This document shows positions 6,711 through 14,619 of a stretch of 34,783 nt of DNA, piece after piece; position 1 is the stretch's first letter, and each line of letters begins with the position of its first letter. Both the position numbers and the translations under genes were made by a program. The notes under the pieces were generated by a model. The model did not search any database. It had not been told where the DNA came from and saw only the letters and a program-made list of their open reading frames with translations. The DNA lies in assembly GCA_017470535.1 (NCBI GenBank), contig JAFUYP010000053.1, positions 1-34,783 of the forward strand, read 5' to 3'. Source of the stretch: Ruminococcus sp. Its GTDB lineage: Bacteria; Bacillota; Clostridia; Oscillospirales; Ruminococcaceae.

Positions 6711-6739
6711 TTGACACGAAAGCAGTGATATGATATAAT
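6711..6739 (+). promoter_or_regulatory. Promoter of the zinc-ribbon protein gene, -10 inside a palindrome
   Basis: TTGACA, 17 nt, TATAAT. The -10 hexamer is the outer end of a perfect 12-bp stem, TATAATGAATGC (6734-6745) with GCATTCATTATA (6750-6761), so the hairpin arms also present a -10-like hexamer on the other strand. Confidence 0.75.
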
Positions 6740-6855
6740 GAATGCAAAAGCATTCATTATAAATTATTTCAATGCCCTTGCAGATACGCAAATCAAAGAT
6801 TTGCTCCCTGCATATCGGGCAATTATATCATAACGCTGCGCTTTTATGATATAAT
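6729..6855. repeat. Nested palindromes carrying TATGATATAAT three times
   Basis: TATGATATAAT occurs at 6729-6739 and 6845-6855, and inverted at 6822-6832. Between them lie the stem 6734-6761, the stem GCAAATC-AAA-GATTTGC (6788-6804) with outer TGCAG/CTGCA pairing, and the 12-bp stem ATTATATCATAA/TTATGATATAAT (6822-6855). The arrangement looks like a third small palindromic element placed in the 5' UTR of the zinc-ribbon protein gene. Confidence 0.6.
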
Positions 6856-6896
6856 CAGAATAAGACAGAATAAGATCATATAAGAGGTGATAAGTT

Positions 6897-7976
6897 ATGT
6901 TCTGCCCCGAATGCGGAAAACGGATAGATGATGCTTCAAATGCCTGCCCCGGATGCGGTCATTCCTTTGAAACAAATGCACCTGTCGTGCAGCCCGTGAT
7001 ACCGGTGATACCCGAACAGCCGCCCGCACAGGTAAGCGGCACAAGCTCTGTCAAGGTGTTCCTGATAACGGTGTTTATCGGTCTTGCAGCGCTCGCAGCA
7101 TTGATACTTTTCGTAACTCCCGGCTATCTGTTAAATAAGGACAGCGGCGACAGCAGCAGTATCAGCGGTGATGCCGTTTCGTCATCATCAGCAGACAGCA
7201 GTGAGCCGGAGACTACTACCACCACAGCACCGCCCGAGACCACTGCAACGACAACCACTGCCGAGACCACCGATACAGTGTCCGAAACGACCACTAAAAA
7301 AACAACATCTGAAACTACTGCAACATCAAAGACAACTACTACATCATCAGAAACTACTACTGCAACATCAGAAACTACCACCAAGCCCCAGACGACTACC
7401 AAAAAAGAGCAGGTCACCAACGTCACCAAAAAGACTACCAAAAAAGACAGCGGCTCTGATAAAGACAATACTGTAAAGCTGTTCACAGATCAGGAGCTTG
7501 CATCGTTTGATGATTTTGACTGGTGCTACGGTCAGGACAGTCTTGTGGCTTTCCCGCCGGAGGACGCACAGATGCTTACCCAGCCTGACGATTATACCGG
7601 CTCGTGGAAGGGCTTTATGGTATTTGACCCGACAGAACAGACAGAAGATCAGCTCCGTGAAACGCTGAATGTCAGCATTACATATGATAAGACCGACAGC
7701 AAGATAAAAGTAGTCTTAGACCCCTACTATATGCAGGCAGGAAAAACAGGCGGCGGCTTGGATCAGGAGTATGTGGAGGACGATATAGTCTTCAAAGGCA
7801 GCACGACCGGATCCGGGGGGATAATGGCAAACAATTCATATGAAGACGCAACGCTTCTTATAAACAGCATCTATGAGATAGACTCACAGCAGTACGCACT
7901 GGGGCAGATACAGTTCAATGACGCTTCAGGCGATATGGTATATATCTATTTCGCACTTACAAGAAATAAAGGATAA
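6897..7976 (+). CDS. Zinc-ribbon membrane protein with Thr-rich stalk and extracellular domain
   Basis: The 359-residue protein begins with a zinc ribbon (C3, C6, C17, C20; CPECG...CPGCG). A proline-rich stretch and one membrane helix follow at about 53-76, then a Thr/Ser-rich stalk at about 82-185 and a C-terminal domain at about 200-359. The zinc ribbon is cytoplasmic and the last domain is outside. The stalk repeats TTT and ETTT units, typical of wall-spanning linkers in this group of bacteria. The C-terminal domain is not one I can name. GAGGTGATAAGTT precedes the ATG. The stop codon overlaps the first base of a family-1 repeat remnant. Function unknown; a sensor or surface role is a guess. 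Confidence 0.8.
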   Translation: MFCPECGKRIDDASNACPGCGHSFETNAPVVQPVIPVIPEQPPAQVSGTSSVKVFLITVFIGLAALAALILFVTPGYLLNKDSGDSSSISGDAVSSSSADSSEPETTTTTAPPETTATTTTAETTDTVSETTTKKTTSETTATSKTTTTSSETTTATSETTTKPQTTTKKEQVTNVTKKTTKKDSGSDKDNTVKLFTDQELASFDDFDWCYGQDSLVAFPPEDAQMLTQPDDYTGSWKGFMVFDPTEQTEDQLRETLNVSITYDKTDSKIKVVLDPYYMQAGKTGGGLDQEYVEDDIVFKGSTTGSGGIMANNSYEDATLLINSIYEIDSQQYALGQIQFNDASGDMVYIYFALTRNKG

Positions 7977-7993
7977 GGCAACACCGCACGACC
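7976..7993. repeat. Family-1 repeat terminal remnant at a stop codon
   Basis: AGGCAACACCGCACGACC equals 18 bases of the family-1 terminal repeat. It starts on the last base of the preceding stop codon, and its end forms the left arm of the terminator. Confidence 0.75.
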
Positions 7994-8021
7994 GGAGAGG
8001 GCAGCTTCTCCGGTCGTTTTT
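7988..8021 (+). terminator. Terminator of the zinc-ribbon gene, built partly from repeat DNA
   Basis: ACGACCGGAGA (7988-7998) pairs with TCTCCGGTCGT (8007-8017), and T's run to 8021. Confidence 0.88.
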
Positions 8022-8104
8022 GCGTTTACTCACAAAATAAACAAATTAAACTATACTAAATTTGTATGTAATAAAGAATTATCAATTCACAGCGTTAAAA
8101 CCTA

Positions 8105-8133
8105 TTGACACGGTAGGTGATATGTGCTAAAAT
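8105..8133 (+). promoter_or_regulatory. Promoter of the Gcl-GATase-Suf operon
   Basis: TTGACA, 17 nt, TAAAAT, with TGC before the -10. The leader to the first start codon is about 50 nt, too short for a T-box or a large riboswitch. The spacer and -10 (GATATGTGCTA) match those of the tRNA promoter at 3447. Confidence 0.82.
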
Positions 8134-8189
8134 ATATATAATTCATACAGGCTAAATAGGAATATATTGGAAAATTTGGAGTGAATATC

Positions 8190-9575
8190 ATGACTAACGA
8201 CCAGCTAAACGAAGCACTATACACCAAATATATCTCCCCCACCAAAAAGCAGCGTGATGACAGCATAGGCATCGAGATAGAGATGCCGGTATCAGATCTG
8301 TCAGGCGGCGCCGTCTGTGAGGAAAAGATAATAGACGCAGCATCTGCTTTCAGAGAGCATTTCAGCTTTGAAGTCACAGGGCGTGACAACGACGGCAATG
8401 TAAATTCCATGACAGACCCGGTGACAGGCGATAATCTTTCCTTTGACTGCTCATATTCAAATTTAGAGCTTTCAATGGGCAAGGGGAATGATCTGCACAT
8501 TATCCACGACAGATTTAAAAAATACTACACATATATCCAGCAAAAGCTCTCACCGCTCGGCTATACGCTTACCGGTATGGGCATAAACCCGGGGTATAAT
8601 AAGAACCACAACAAGCCCGTTCCCAACGAGCGTTACAGAATGCTTTATCATTATCTTCATTCCTATCAGAGGTATGAAACAGCTGTCAATATGCGCTTTC
8701 ATGAGCGCCCTGATTTCGGCACGTTCACAAGTGCGTCGCAGGTGCAGCTCGATGTGGCATATGATGAGATTATTGATACTATAAATATATTCGGGCTGTT
8801 AGAGCCTTATAAGGCACGGCTTTTTGCAAATTCATATCTTCCTGAATACCCAGAGTATCTGTGTGTGAGAAATATGCTCTGGGAGCGCAGTATGCAGGGC
8901 TTCAATCCGCATAATGTCGGAATGTTTCAGGGCAGGCTTTCAAATATCGACGAGCTGCTCGAATATATAAAATCCCAGTCTGTCTACTGCACTATGCGTG
9001 ACGGCAGGTATATTGATTTCAAGCCTGTGTGCGTGCGTGATTATTTTGAGCTTGACAAGGTAAGCGGCGAATACTATGACGGCACAGACTACCGCAGAAT
9101 AGATTTTACACCCGAAAGCAGTGACCTTGAGTATCTCAGGACCTTCAAGTTTGAAGACCTCACCTTCCGTGGCACTATCGAATACCGCAGCTCCTGCTGC
9201 CAGCCGATAAGTGATGTCATGACGGTCTCAGCTTTCCATACAGGTCTTGCAGGCAAGCTCTCAGAGCTTAAAGAGCTGCTTGAAAATGATAATGTGTTAT
9301 ACACTCACGGTTACAGCGCAGCCGAGCTTCAGGATATGCTCTCAAAGCGCACGCTCCCGGCATTTATTGACAAGAGCGCACTTACCTGTCAGCTCAGAAG
9401 GATACTTGACCTTGCAGCAAGCGGTCTGAAAGCAAGGGGCAGAAACGAGGAGCATTATCTTGACGCTTTGTATGAAAGAGCAGAAAAGAACTCAAACCCT
9501 GCCCTTGAAATGGTGACAGGGCTTGAAAAAGGCGAAAGCATCAGAAAATATATCGAAAAATACTCGCAGGAATGA
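8190..9575 (+). CDS. Glutamate-cysteine ligase-like protein (GCS2 superfamily, EgtA/plant-like)
   Basis: The 461-residue protein has the ATP-dependent carboxylate-amine ligase start IGIEIEMPV (about 27-35). Around 165-215 it has an active-site region MRFHERPDFGTFTSASQVQLD...RLFANSY that resembles the M-x-x-T-x-x-Q-x-x-x-D and ALFANS segments of plant-type and EgtA ligases. The expected reaction joins glutamate gamma-carboxyl to cysteine (EC 6.3.2.2) or a related amine. The start at 8190 is preferred because GGAG lies 7 nt upstream; an in-frame GTG at 8181 has no room for one. It is the first gene of an eight-gene operon and stands 71 nt before a second, different ligase gene. The exact substrate cannot be read from sequence. 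Confidence 0.75.
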   Translation: MTNDQLNEALYTKYISPTKKQRDDSIGIEIEMPVSDLSGGAVCEEKIIDAASAFREHFSFEVTGRDNDGNVNSMTDPVTGDNLSFDCSYSNLELSMGKGNDLHIIHDRFKKYYTYIQQKLSPLGYTLTGMGINPGYNKNHNKPVPNERYRMLYHYLHSYQRYETAVNMRFHERPDFGTFTSASQVQLDVAYDEIIDTINIFGLLEPYKARLFANSYLPEYPEYLCVRNMLWERSMQGFNPHNVGMFQGRLSNIDELLEYIKSQSVYCTMRDGRYIDFKPVCVRDYFELDKVSGEYYDGTDYRRIDFTPESSDLEYLRTFKFEDLTFRGTIEYRSSCCQPISDVMTVSAFHTGLAGKLSELKELLENDNVLYTHGYSAAELQDMLSKRTLPAFIDKSALTCQLRRILDLAASGLKARGRNEEHYLDALYERAEKNSNPALEMVTGLEKGESIRKYIEKYSQE

Positions 9576-9646
9576 TCTTTTCTCTACGGGCATCCATGAA
9601 AATACACATATCAGCGATATTTTTTAATATTACGAGGTAACAATAT

Positions 9647-10789
9647 ATGAAACATACTATATATGACGGCTTTTTCGGTCTTGAACGTGAAACGCTCAGG
9701 GTAGACAAAAACAGCCGGCTCGCACAGTCCCCCCACCCGTTCGGAGATAATGAAATCATCACCAGAGATTTCTGCGAAAACCAGATAGAGCTTATAACCC
9801 CTGTGTGCAGCAGCATAGACGAAGTAATGGATAAGCTGTCACAGCTTGATAAAGAAGTCAGAGATGAGCTTTCAAAAAACGGTGAACGTATATGGCTCTA
9901 CTCAAATCCGCCGTACTTTAAATCTGAGGACGAGATACCGGTCGCAGATTTCAAAGGCGAGTATTCCGGCAAGCGCAGCTACCGTGAGCAGCTGCAGCGC
10001 AGGTACGGCAAACGCCTTATGCTCTTTTCAGGGATACATTTTAACTTCTCTTTCTCTGATGAATACTTGAAGTCTATATCAGACTGTACAGATTTTCGTA
10101 CATTTAAAAATAGCTTCTATATGCGCCTGTATAAGCAGCTTAGTATCCACAGCTGGCTGCCGCTGCTGCTGACAGCATCGAGCCATATCTGCGAACGCTC
10201 ACTGTATAAAGACGGCGACAGCGGCGTGCTTGCAACTCCATACGCATCTATACGAAGCGGCAAAGAGGGCTACTGGAACGAGTTTATCCCCGTCCTTGAC
10301 CATACCGATATAGACAGCTTTATAGCAAGTATACAGAACTATGTCGATAAGGGCGCACTATTCTCGGCAAGCGAGCTTTACCTGCCTGTAAGATTAAAGC
10401 CCGTCGGTGTCAATTCACTTGACAGCTTTAAAAACGGCATCAGCCACATAGAGCTCAGAATGTTTGACTTAAACCCGTTCACTCCGCTCGGCATTGATGA
10501 GAGAGATCTTCGCTTCACTCATCTGCTGATAATGTATCTGTCCCAAAAAGAGGACTTTGATTATACAGAGGATATGCAGCGCCGGGCACTTGCAGAGCAT
10601 CAGAGCGCTGCACTTTACGACCTGTCGGAAGTTATGATAGGCAATACACCTATCATAGAGAAGGCAAAGGAGATAATAAACAGCATGAGAGCTTTCTTTG
10701 CAAAAGATGAAAACGCACAGAAGGTACTTGACCATGCAGAAAGCAGGCTTGATAACAGGCTTTGTGAAAAAGAGATAAATATATACTGA
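9647..10789 (+). CDS. Glutamate-cysteine ligase (GshA/GshF-N type)
   Basis: The 380-residue protein carries the GCS1-type signatures GLERETLRV (11-19), SPHPFG (28-33) and ITRDFCENQIELITPV (38-53), then LFSGIHFNFSF. These match the N-terminal ligase module of bifunctional GshF and stand-alone GshA. It is shorter than E. coli GshA (about 518 aa) and has no ATP-grasp glutathione synthetase module. It should form gamma-glutamylcysteine from glutamate, cysteine and ATP. GAGGTAACAATAT precedes the ATG; the next gene follows after 23 nt. No glutathione synthetase gene is visible in the window, so gamma-glutamylcysteine itself may be the product used. Confidence 0.85.
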   Translation: MKHTIYDGFFGLERETLRVDKNSRLAQSPHPFGDNEIITRDFCENQIELITPVCSSIDEVMDKLSQLDKEVRDELSKNGERIWLYSNPPYFKSEDEIPVADFKGEYSGKRSYREQLQRRYGKRLMLFSGIHFNFSFSDEYLKSISDCTDFRTFKNSFYMRLYKQLSIHSWLPLLLTASSHICERSLYKDGDSGVLATPYASIRSGKEGYWNEFIPVLDHTDIDSFIASIQNYVDKGALFSASELYLPVRLKPVGVNSLDSFKNGISHIELRMFDLNPFTPLGIDERDLRFTHLLIMYLSQKEDFDYTEDMQRRALAEHQSAALYDLSEVMIGNTPIIEKAKEIINSMRAFFAKDENAQKVLDHAESRLDNRLCEKEINIY

Positions 10790-10812
10790 TACAAAAAAGG
10801 AGGGGGCAGAAA

Positions 10813-11562
10813 ATGTGTGAACTCCTCGGGTTCTGCTCTGCCAGACCCGAAAACATAAAAGACCAGCTGAGGGAATTCTACTCCCACAGCGAACAGCACA
10901 GACACGGCTGGGGCATAATGTACCCGGGGCTGTGTGAAAAGGGCGCAGACAAGGCAAACGACAGCGAAAAGCTGAAAAAGATACTTCAAAGCCTTGAACC
11001 GCAGTCGGTGCTGCTCGGGCATATACGCTTTGCAACAGTAGGCTCGGTCAAAACAGTCAACTGTCACCCGTTCACAGCCCGTGACAACACCGGACGTGAG
11101 TGGACTCTCATACATAACGGCACTATCTATTCAGGCAGCCAGCTTATGGAGTTTCTGAGCCGTCAGTCGGGCGATACCGATTCGGAGCGGCTGTTTTTGC
11201 ACCTTTTAAAGAAGCTAGACTTGGCACAGCAAAACGGCGCACTTGACGAGCGTGGCAGATTTGAACTGATAGACGCACTTGTCCGTGAGATGTCGCCGAG
11301 AAATAAGCTCAACCTTATGATATATGACGGCGAGATAATGTATATCCATAAGAACATGAGCGACACGATGAAGTATAAAAAGACCCCGTTCGGATATTTG
11401 TTTTCGACTGCCGCACTTGATAACGGCGAGTGGAAAAGCGTTCCCACCGCACAGCTTTTAGCGTTCAGAGACGGGAAAAAAATATTCACCGGGGAAAAGC
11501 ATAACGGCGTGTTCATACCCACGCTGCAATATATCAAGGCATCAGATGCCATGAACATTTAA
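10813..11562 (+). CDS. Class II glutamine amidotransferase, YafJ/EgtC family
   Basis: The Ntn-hydrolase fold is shown by Cys2 as nucleophile (MCELLGF), HRHGWGI (29-35), GHIRFATVG (69-77), NCHPF (83-87) and IHNGT (100-104). These are the hallmarks of stand-alone glutaminase-like proteins such as YafJ and EgtC. EgtC hydrolyses a gamma-glutamyl amide bond in ergothioneine synthesis. Here the protein follows two gamma-glutamylcysteine ligases by 23 nt and precedes sufC by 12 nt, so a gamma-glutamyl hydrolase or transferase acting on their product is a sensible hypothesis. The ribosome site AAGGAGG is strong. No synthetase domain is attached. Length 249 aa is normal for the family. Confidence 0.85.
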   Translation: MCELLGFCSARPENIKDQLREFYSHSEQHRHGWGIMYPGLCEKGADKANDSEKLKKILQSLEPQSVLLGHIRFATVGSVKTVNCHPFTARDNTGREWTLIHNGTIYSGSQLMEFLSRQSGDTDSERLFLHLLKKLDLAQQNGALDERGRFELIDALVREMSPRNKLNLMIYDGEIMYIHKNMSDTMKYKKTPFGYLFSTAALDNGEWKSVPTAQLLAFRDGKKIFTGEKHNGVFIPTLQYIKASDAMNI

Positions 11563-11574
11563 AGGAGAAAAGCA

Positions 11575-12324
11575 ATGGCAAGTTTACTTAAAGTCGAGGA
11601 CTTAAACGTCACAGTCGGGCAGACAGAGCTTCTGCACGGCATTGATCTTTTAATAGACCAAAACGAAACTCACGTCCTTATGGGACCAAACGGTGCAGGA
11701 AAATCCACCTTGGGCTCTGCGATAATGGGCAGCCCGGAGTATACTGTCACAAACGGCAGGATACTCTTTAACGGTGATGATATAACTCATCAGACAGCAG
11801 ACAAGCGTGCAAAGAAGGGGATATTCCTCTCCTTCCAGACGCCTGTTGAGATACCCGGGATAACAATGACCGAGTTTTTAAGAAACGCCTGCGAACAGGT
11901 CAGCGGCAAGCGCATGAAGCTGTGGGATTTCAGAAAAAAGCTCAAAGCCACCATGCAGCTGCTCGAAATGGACGAGGAGTACGCCGAAAGAGAGCTTAAC
12001 GTAGGCTTCTCCGGCGGCGAAAAGAAAAAAGCAGAGATATTGCAGCTGCTTATGCTCTCACCAAGGCTTGCGATACTTGACGAAACAGATTCAGGTCTTG
12101 ATGTAGACGCCGTCAGGACAGTGTCAAAGGGAATAGAGGAATTCAGGCGAACCACAGGCGGCTCGCTTTTAGTCATCACCCACAATGTCAAGATACTTGA
12201 CTCTTTAAGCGTTGACAAAACACATATACTTGTAAGCGGCAGCATAGCCGAAAACGGCGGCAGCGAGCTTGTAGCAGACGTGCTGCAAAACGGATTTGAA
12301 AGATTTATAAATAAGGAAAGCTGA
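11575..12324 (+). CDS. sufC: Fe-S cluster assembly ATPase SufC
   Basis: ABC-type ATPase of the SufBCD scaffold that assembles Fe-S clusters in the cytoplasm. Walker A GPNGAGKST is at 37-45, the signature FSGGEKKK at 145-152, and Walker B LAILDE at 165-170, followed by TDSGLD. The EKK after the signature is typical of SufC. Length is 249 aa. AAAGGAG precedes the ATG by 7 nt. It starts the suf part of the operon, 12 nt after the amidotransferase gene and 2 nt before sufB. Confidence 0.97.
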   Translation: MASLLKVEDLNVTVGQTELLHGIDLLIDQNETHVLMGPNGAGKSTLGSAIMGSPEYTVTNGRILFNGDDITHQTADKRAKKGIFLSFQTPVEIPGITMTEFLRNACEQVSGKRMKLWDFRKKLKATMQLLEMDEEYAERELNVGFSGGEKKKAEILQLLMLSPRLAILDETDSGLDVDAVRTVSKGIEEFRRTTGGSLLVITHNVKILDSLSVDKTHILVSGSIAENGGSELVADVLQNGFERFINKES

Positions 12325-12326
12325 AA

Positions 12327-13736
12327 ATGGCAGAGAAGATAAAAGTAGATGACATCGACCGCTCGATGTACGATTTCAGGTATGAGGACAACGTAGAGGA
12401 TCACCTTACCACAGGTATCTCACCTGAGATGATAGAAGAAATATCCAAAGAGAAAAACGACCCCGACTGGATGAGGGAGCTAAGGCTCAAATGCCTTGAC
12501 ATCTACAACAAGACCCGTATGGTAAACTGGGGTCCGTCAATAAAAGAGCTGAGTGTCGATGAGATAGTAACATACATAAGACAGAAAAACCGTATGAAAG
12601 AAAACTGGGATGAAGTGCCCGAAAATATCAAGGAGACTTTCGAGCGCCTGGGCATACCGCAGGCAGAAAGAGAGAGCCTTGCAGGTGTTGGCGCACAGTA
12701 CGACTCCGAGCTTGTGTATCACAATGTCAGGAAAGAGGTCGCAGAATCGGGTGTTGTGTATACCGACCTTGAAAGTGCTATGCACGATGAGCGCTATAAA
12801 GACATGATAAAGTCGCACTTCATGAAGCTCGTTCCCCCGACAGACCATAAGTTTGCAGCACTGCACGGTGCTGTGTGGTCGGGCGGCAGCTTTGTGTATG
12901 TGCCGAAGGGCGTTAAGCTCGATATACCGCTTCAATCATATTTCAGATTGAATGCCAAGGGCGCAGGACAGTTTGAGCATACGCTCATTATCCTTGAAGA
13001 GGACAGCTACCTGCATTTTATCGAGGGCTGCTCGGCTCCTAAATACTATAAAGCCGGACTGCATGCAGGCTGTGTCGAGCTGTATGTCGCAAAGGGTGCT
13101 AAGCTCAGATACTCCACTATCGAGAACTGGTCAAAGAATATGTATAACCTGAACACCAAGCGTGCCTTAGTCGAAGAAAACGGCTCGGTCGAGTGGGTGT
13201 CGGGCAGCTTCGGCTCTCATGTGAGCTACCTCTACCCTATGAGCATTTTAAACGGCAGGGGCGCATCGGCAGAGTTTACCGGCATAACCTTTGCAGGCGA
13301 GGGTCAGGAGCTTGATACGGGTACAAAGATAATACACAACGCCCCCGATACATCATCATATGTAAATACAAAATCAATAAGCAAGTCAGGCGGTGCAAGC
13401 ACCTTCAGAAGTGCGATAGTCGTCAAAGAAAACGCTGTTGGCTCCAGATCATCAGTCAACTGCGAGTCGCTGATGCTTGACAGCATCTCACGCTCCGATA
13501 CAGTGCCTGTCATGGATATACGCACCAAGCACGCTGATGTCGGGCATGAGGCAAGGATAGGAAGGATCAGCAGCGATGCTGTATTCTACCTGATGTCAAG
13601 AGGGCTCAGCGAGGAGGAAGCAAAGGCTATGATAGTCAGGGGCTTTGCAGACAATGTTTCAAAGGAGCTGCCGCTTGAATACGCAGTCGAGATGAACAAT
13701 CTCATAGGTCTTGAAATGAACGGGAGTGCAGGATAA
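12327..13736 (+). CDS. sufB: Fe-S cluster scaffold SufB
   Basis: Scaffold subunit of 469 residues, normal for SufB. It contains the family stretches GVVYTDLESAM, FVYVPKGVKLDIPLQSYFR and FEHTLIILEEDSYLHFIEGCSAP, and the terminal region TKHADVGHEA-x-IGRISSD-x-x-FYLMSRGLSE. It forms a beta-helical core with SufD and is driven by SufC. The stop codon abuts the sufD start (TAA-ATG), so translation is coupled. Gene order C-B-D-S-U differs from the C-D-S-U-B order of Bacillus. Confidence 0.97.
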   Translation: MAEKIKVDDIDRSMYDFRYEDNVEDHLTTGISPEMIEEISKEKNDPDWMRELRLKCLDIYNKTRMVNWGPSIKELSVDEIVTYIRQKNRMKENWDEVPENIKETFERLGIPQAERESLAGVGAQYDSELVYHNVRKEVAESGVVYTDLESAMHDERYKDMIKSHFMKLVPPTDHKFAALHGAVWSGGSFVYVPKGVKLDIPLQSYFRLNAKGAGQFEHTLIILEEDSYLHFIEGCSAPKYYKAGLHAGCVELYVAKGAKLRYSTIENWSKNMYNLNTKRALVEENGSVEWVSGSFGSHVSYLYPMSILNGRGASAEFTGITFAGEGQELDTGTKIIHNAPDTSSYVNTKSISKSGGASTFRSAIVVKENAVGSRSSVNCESLMLDSISRSDTVPVMDIRTKHADVGHEARIGRISSDAVFYLMSRGLSEEEAKAMIVRGFADNVSKELPLEYAVEMNNLIGLEMNGSAG

Positions 13737-14609
13737 ATGGAAAACATAAAACTTAATACCCTGCCCGTGCCGACCTTCCGCTGGCTCGGGGTAAACTTCG
13801 CTGACAAGGCTGTGCAGCATATAGACGCTCCCTCCGCTGAAATAGATTTTTCAGACGGCGAGACCGTCAGGATAGATGTCAGGGACAGCACGCATATAAA
13901 CGCAGATGTCCCCGACAACAGCACAGGCACGCTGATACTTTACTGTGACGCTGACAGCGAGATACGCCTTAGCGGCAGTATAAATGTCGGTGCATACAGT
14001 GATGTAAAGATAGTGCAGATCTTTAACGGCGCTGCAAGTACAGTCGGCGGACTGCGCATCAAAGCCGCAGACGGCGCATCTGTCAGACTGGTGCAGCTTT
14101 TTATCGGCGGCGGACAGAACATAAGCGAAACAGACGTTACCCTTTCGGGCTATAAGTCAAAGCTCGTGACAGATATAGGCTATCTGCTCTCTGATAATGA
14201 TAAGCTCGATATAAACCTTATCGCAAGGCACGCCGGCAAAAAAACTCAGAGCGAGATAAATGTAAAAGGCGTTATGAACGACGAGAGCGAAAAGACCTTC
14301 AAGGGGACTATCGACTTTCTGTGCGGTTCATCCGGCGCTAAGGGAGCAGAAAAAGAGGACGTTATGCTGCTTGGCGATAAGGTGCAAAACAAGACCGTCC
14401 CCCTTATCCTGTGTGCAGAAGAAGATGTTGAGGGCGAGCATGGCGCATCAGTCGGCAGGATAGATGATGAGCTTATGTTCTATATGCTCTCCCGTGGTCT
14501 TGATGAACAGACAGCGATAGATCTGCTTGCACGCTCAAAGATAAGCAGCGTCATCTCAAAGATAGACGACGAGCAGACCGTAAAGCGCCTTGACAGTGAG
14601 CTTTTGTGA
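13737..14609 (+). CDS. sufD: SufD-like Fe-S assembly subunit (short form)
   Basis: The 290-residue protein shows the SufBD beta-helix pattern. A C-terminal block ASVGRIDDELMFYMLSRGLDEQTA resembles the end of SufB/SufD and is followed by a short tail. It is much shorter than Bacillus or E. coli SufD (about 420-440 aa) and lacks the long N-terminal helical part, a form common in Clostridia. It directly follows sufB with no gap and ends 10 nt before the sufS start. Role: partner of SufB and SufC in the scaffold. Confidence 0.88.
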   Translation: MENIKLNTLPVPTFRWLGVNFADKAVQHIDAPSAEIDFSDGETVRIDVRDSTHINADVPDNSTGTLILYCDADSEIRLSGSINVGAYSDVKIVQIFNGAASTVGGLRIKAADGASVRLVQLFIGGGQNISETDVTLSGYKSKLVTDIGYLLSDNDKLDINLIARHAGKKTQSEINVKGVMNDESEKTFKGTIDFLCGSSGAKGAEKEDVMLLGDKVQNKTVPLILCAEEDVEGEHGASVGRIDDELMFYMLSRGLDEQTAIDLLARSKISSVISKIDDEQTVKRLDSELL

Positions 14610-14619
14610 GGTGAGAGCA

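Noticed and set aside
7124-7486. Long antisense frame opposite the Thr-rich stalk
   Set aside because: It is a by-product of repetitive ACT/ACC codons; there is no ribosome site or recognisable protein.
14590-14619. Longer SufS start (TTG) overlapping sufD
   Set aside because: There is no ribosome site; the ATG at 14620 has GAGGTGAG at good spacing, and homologous sequence begins there.
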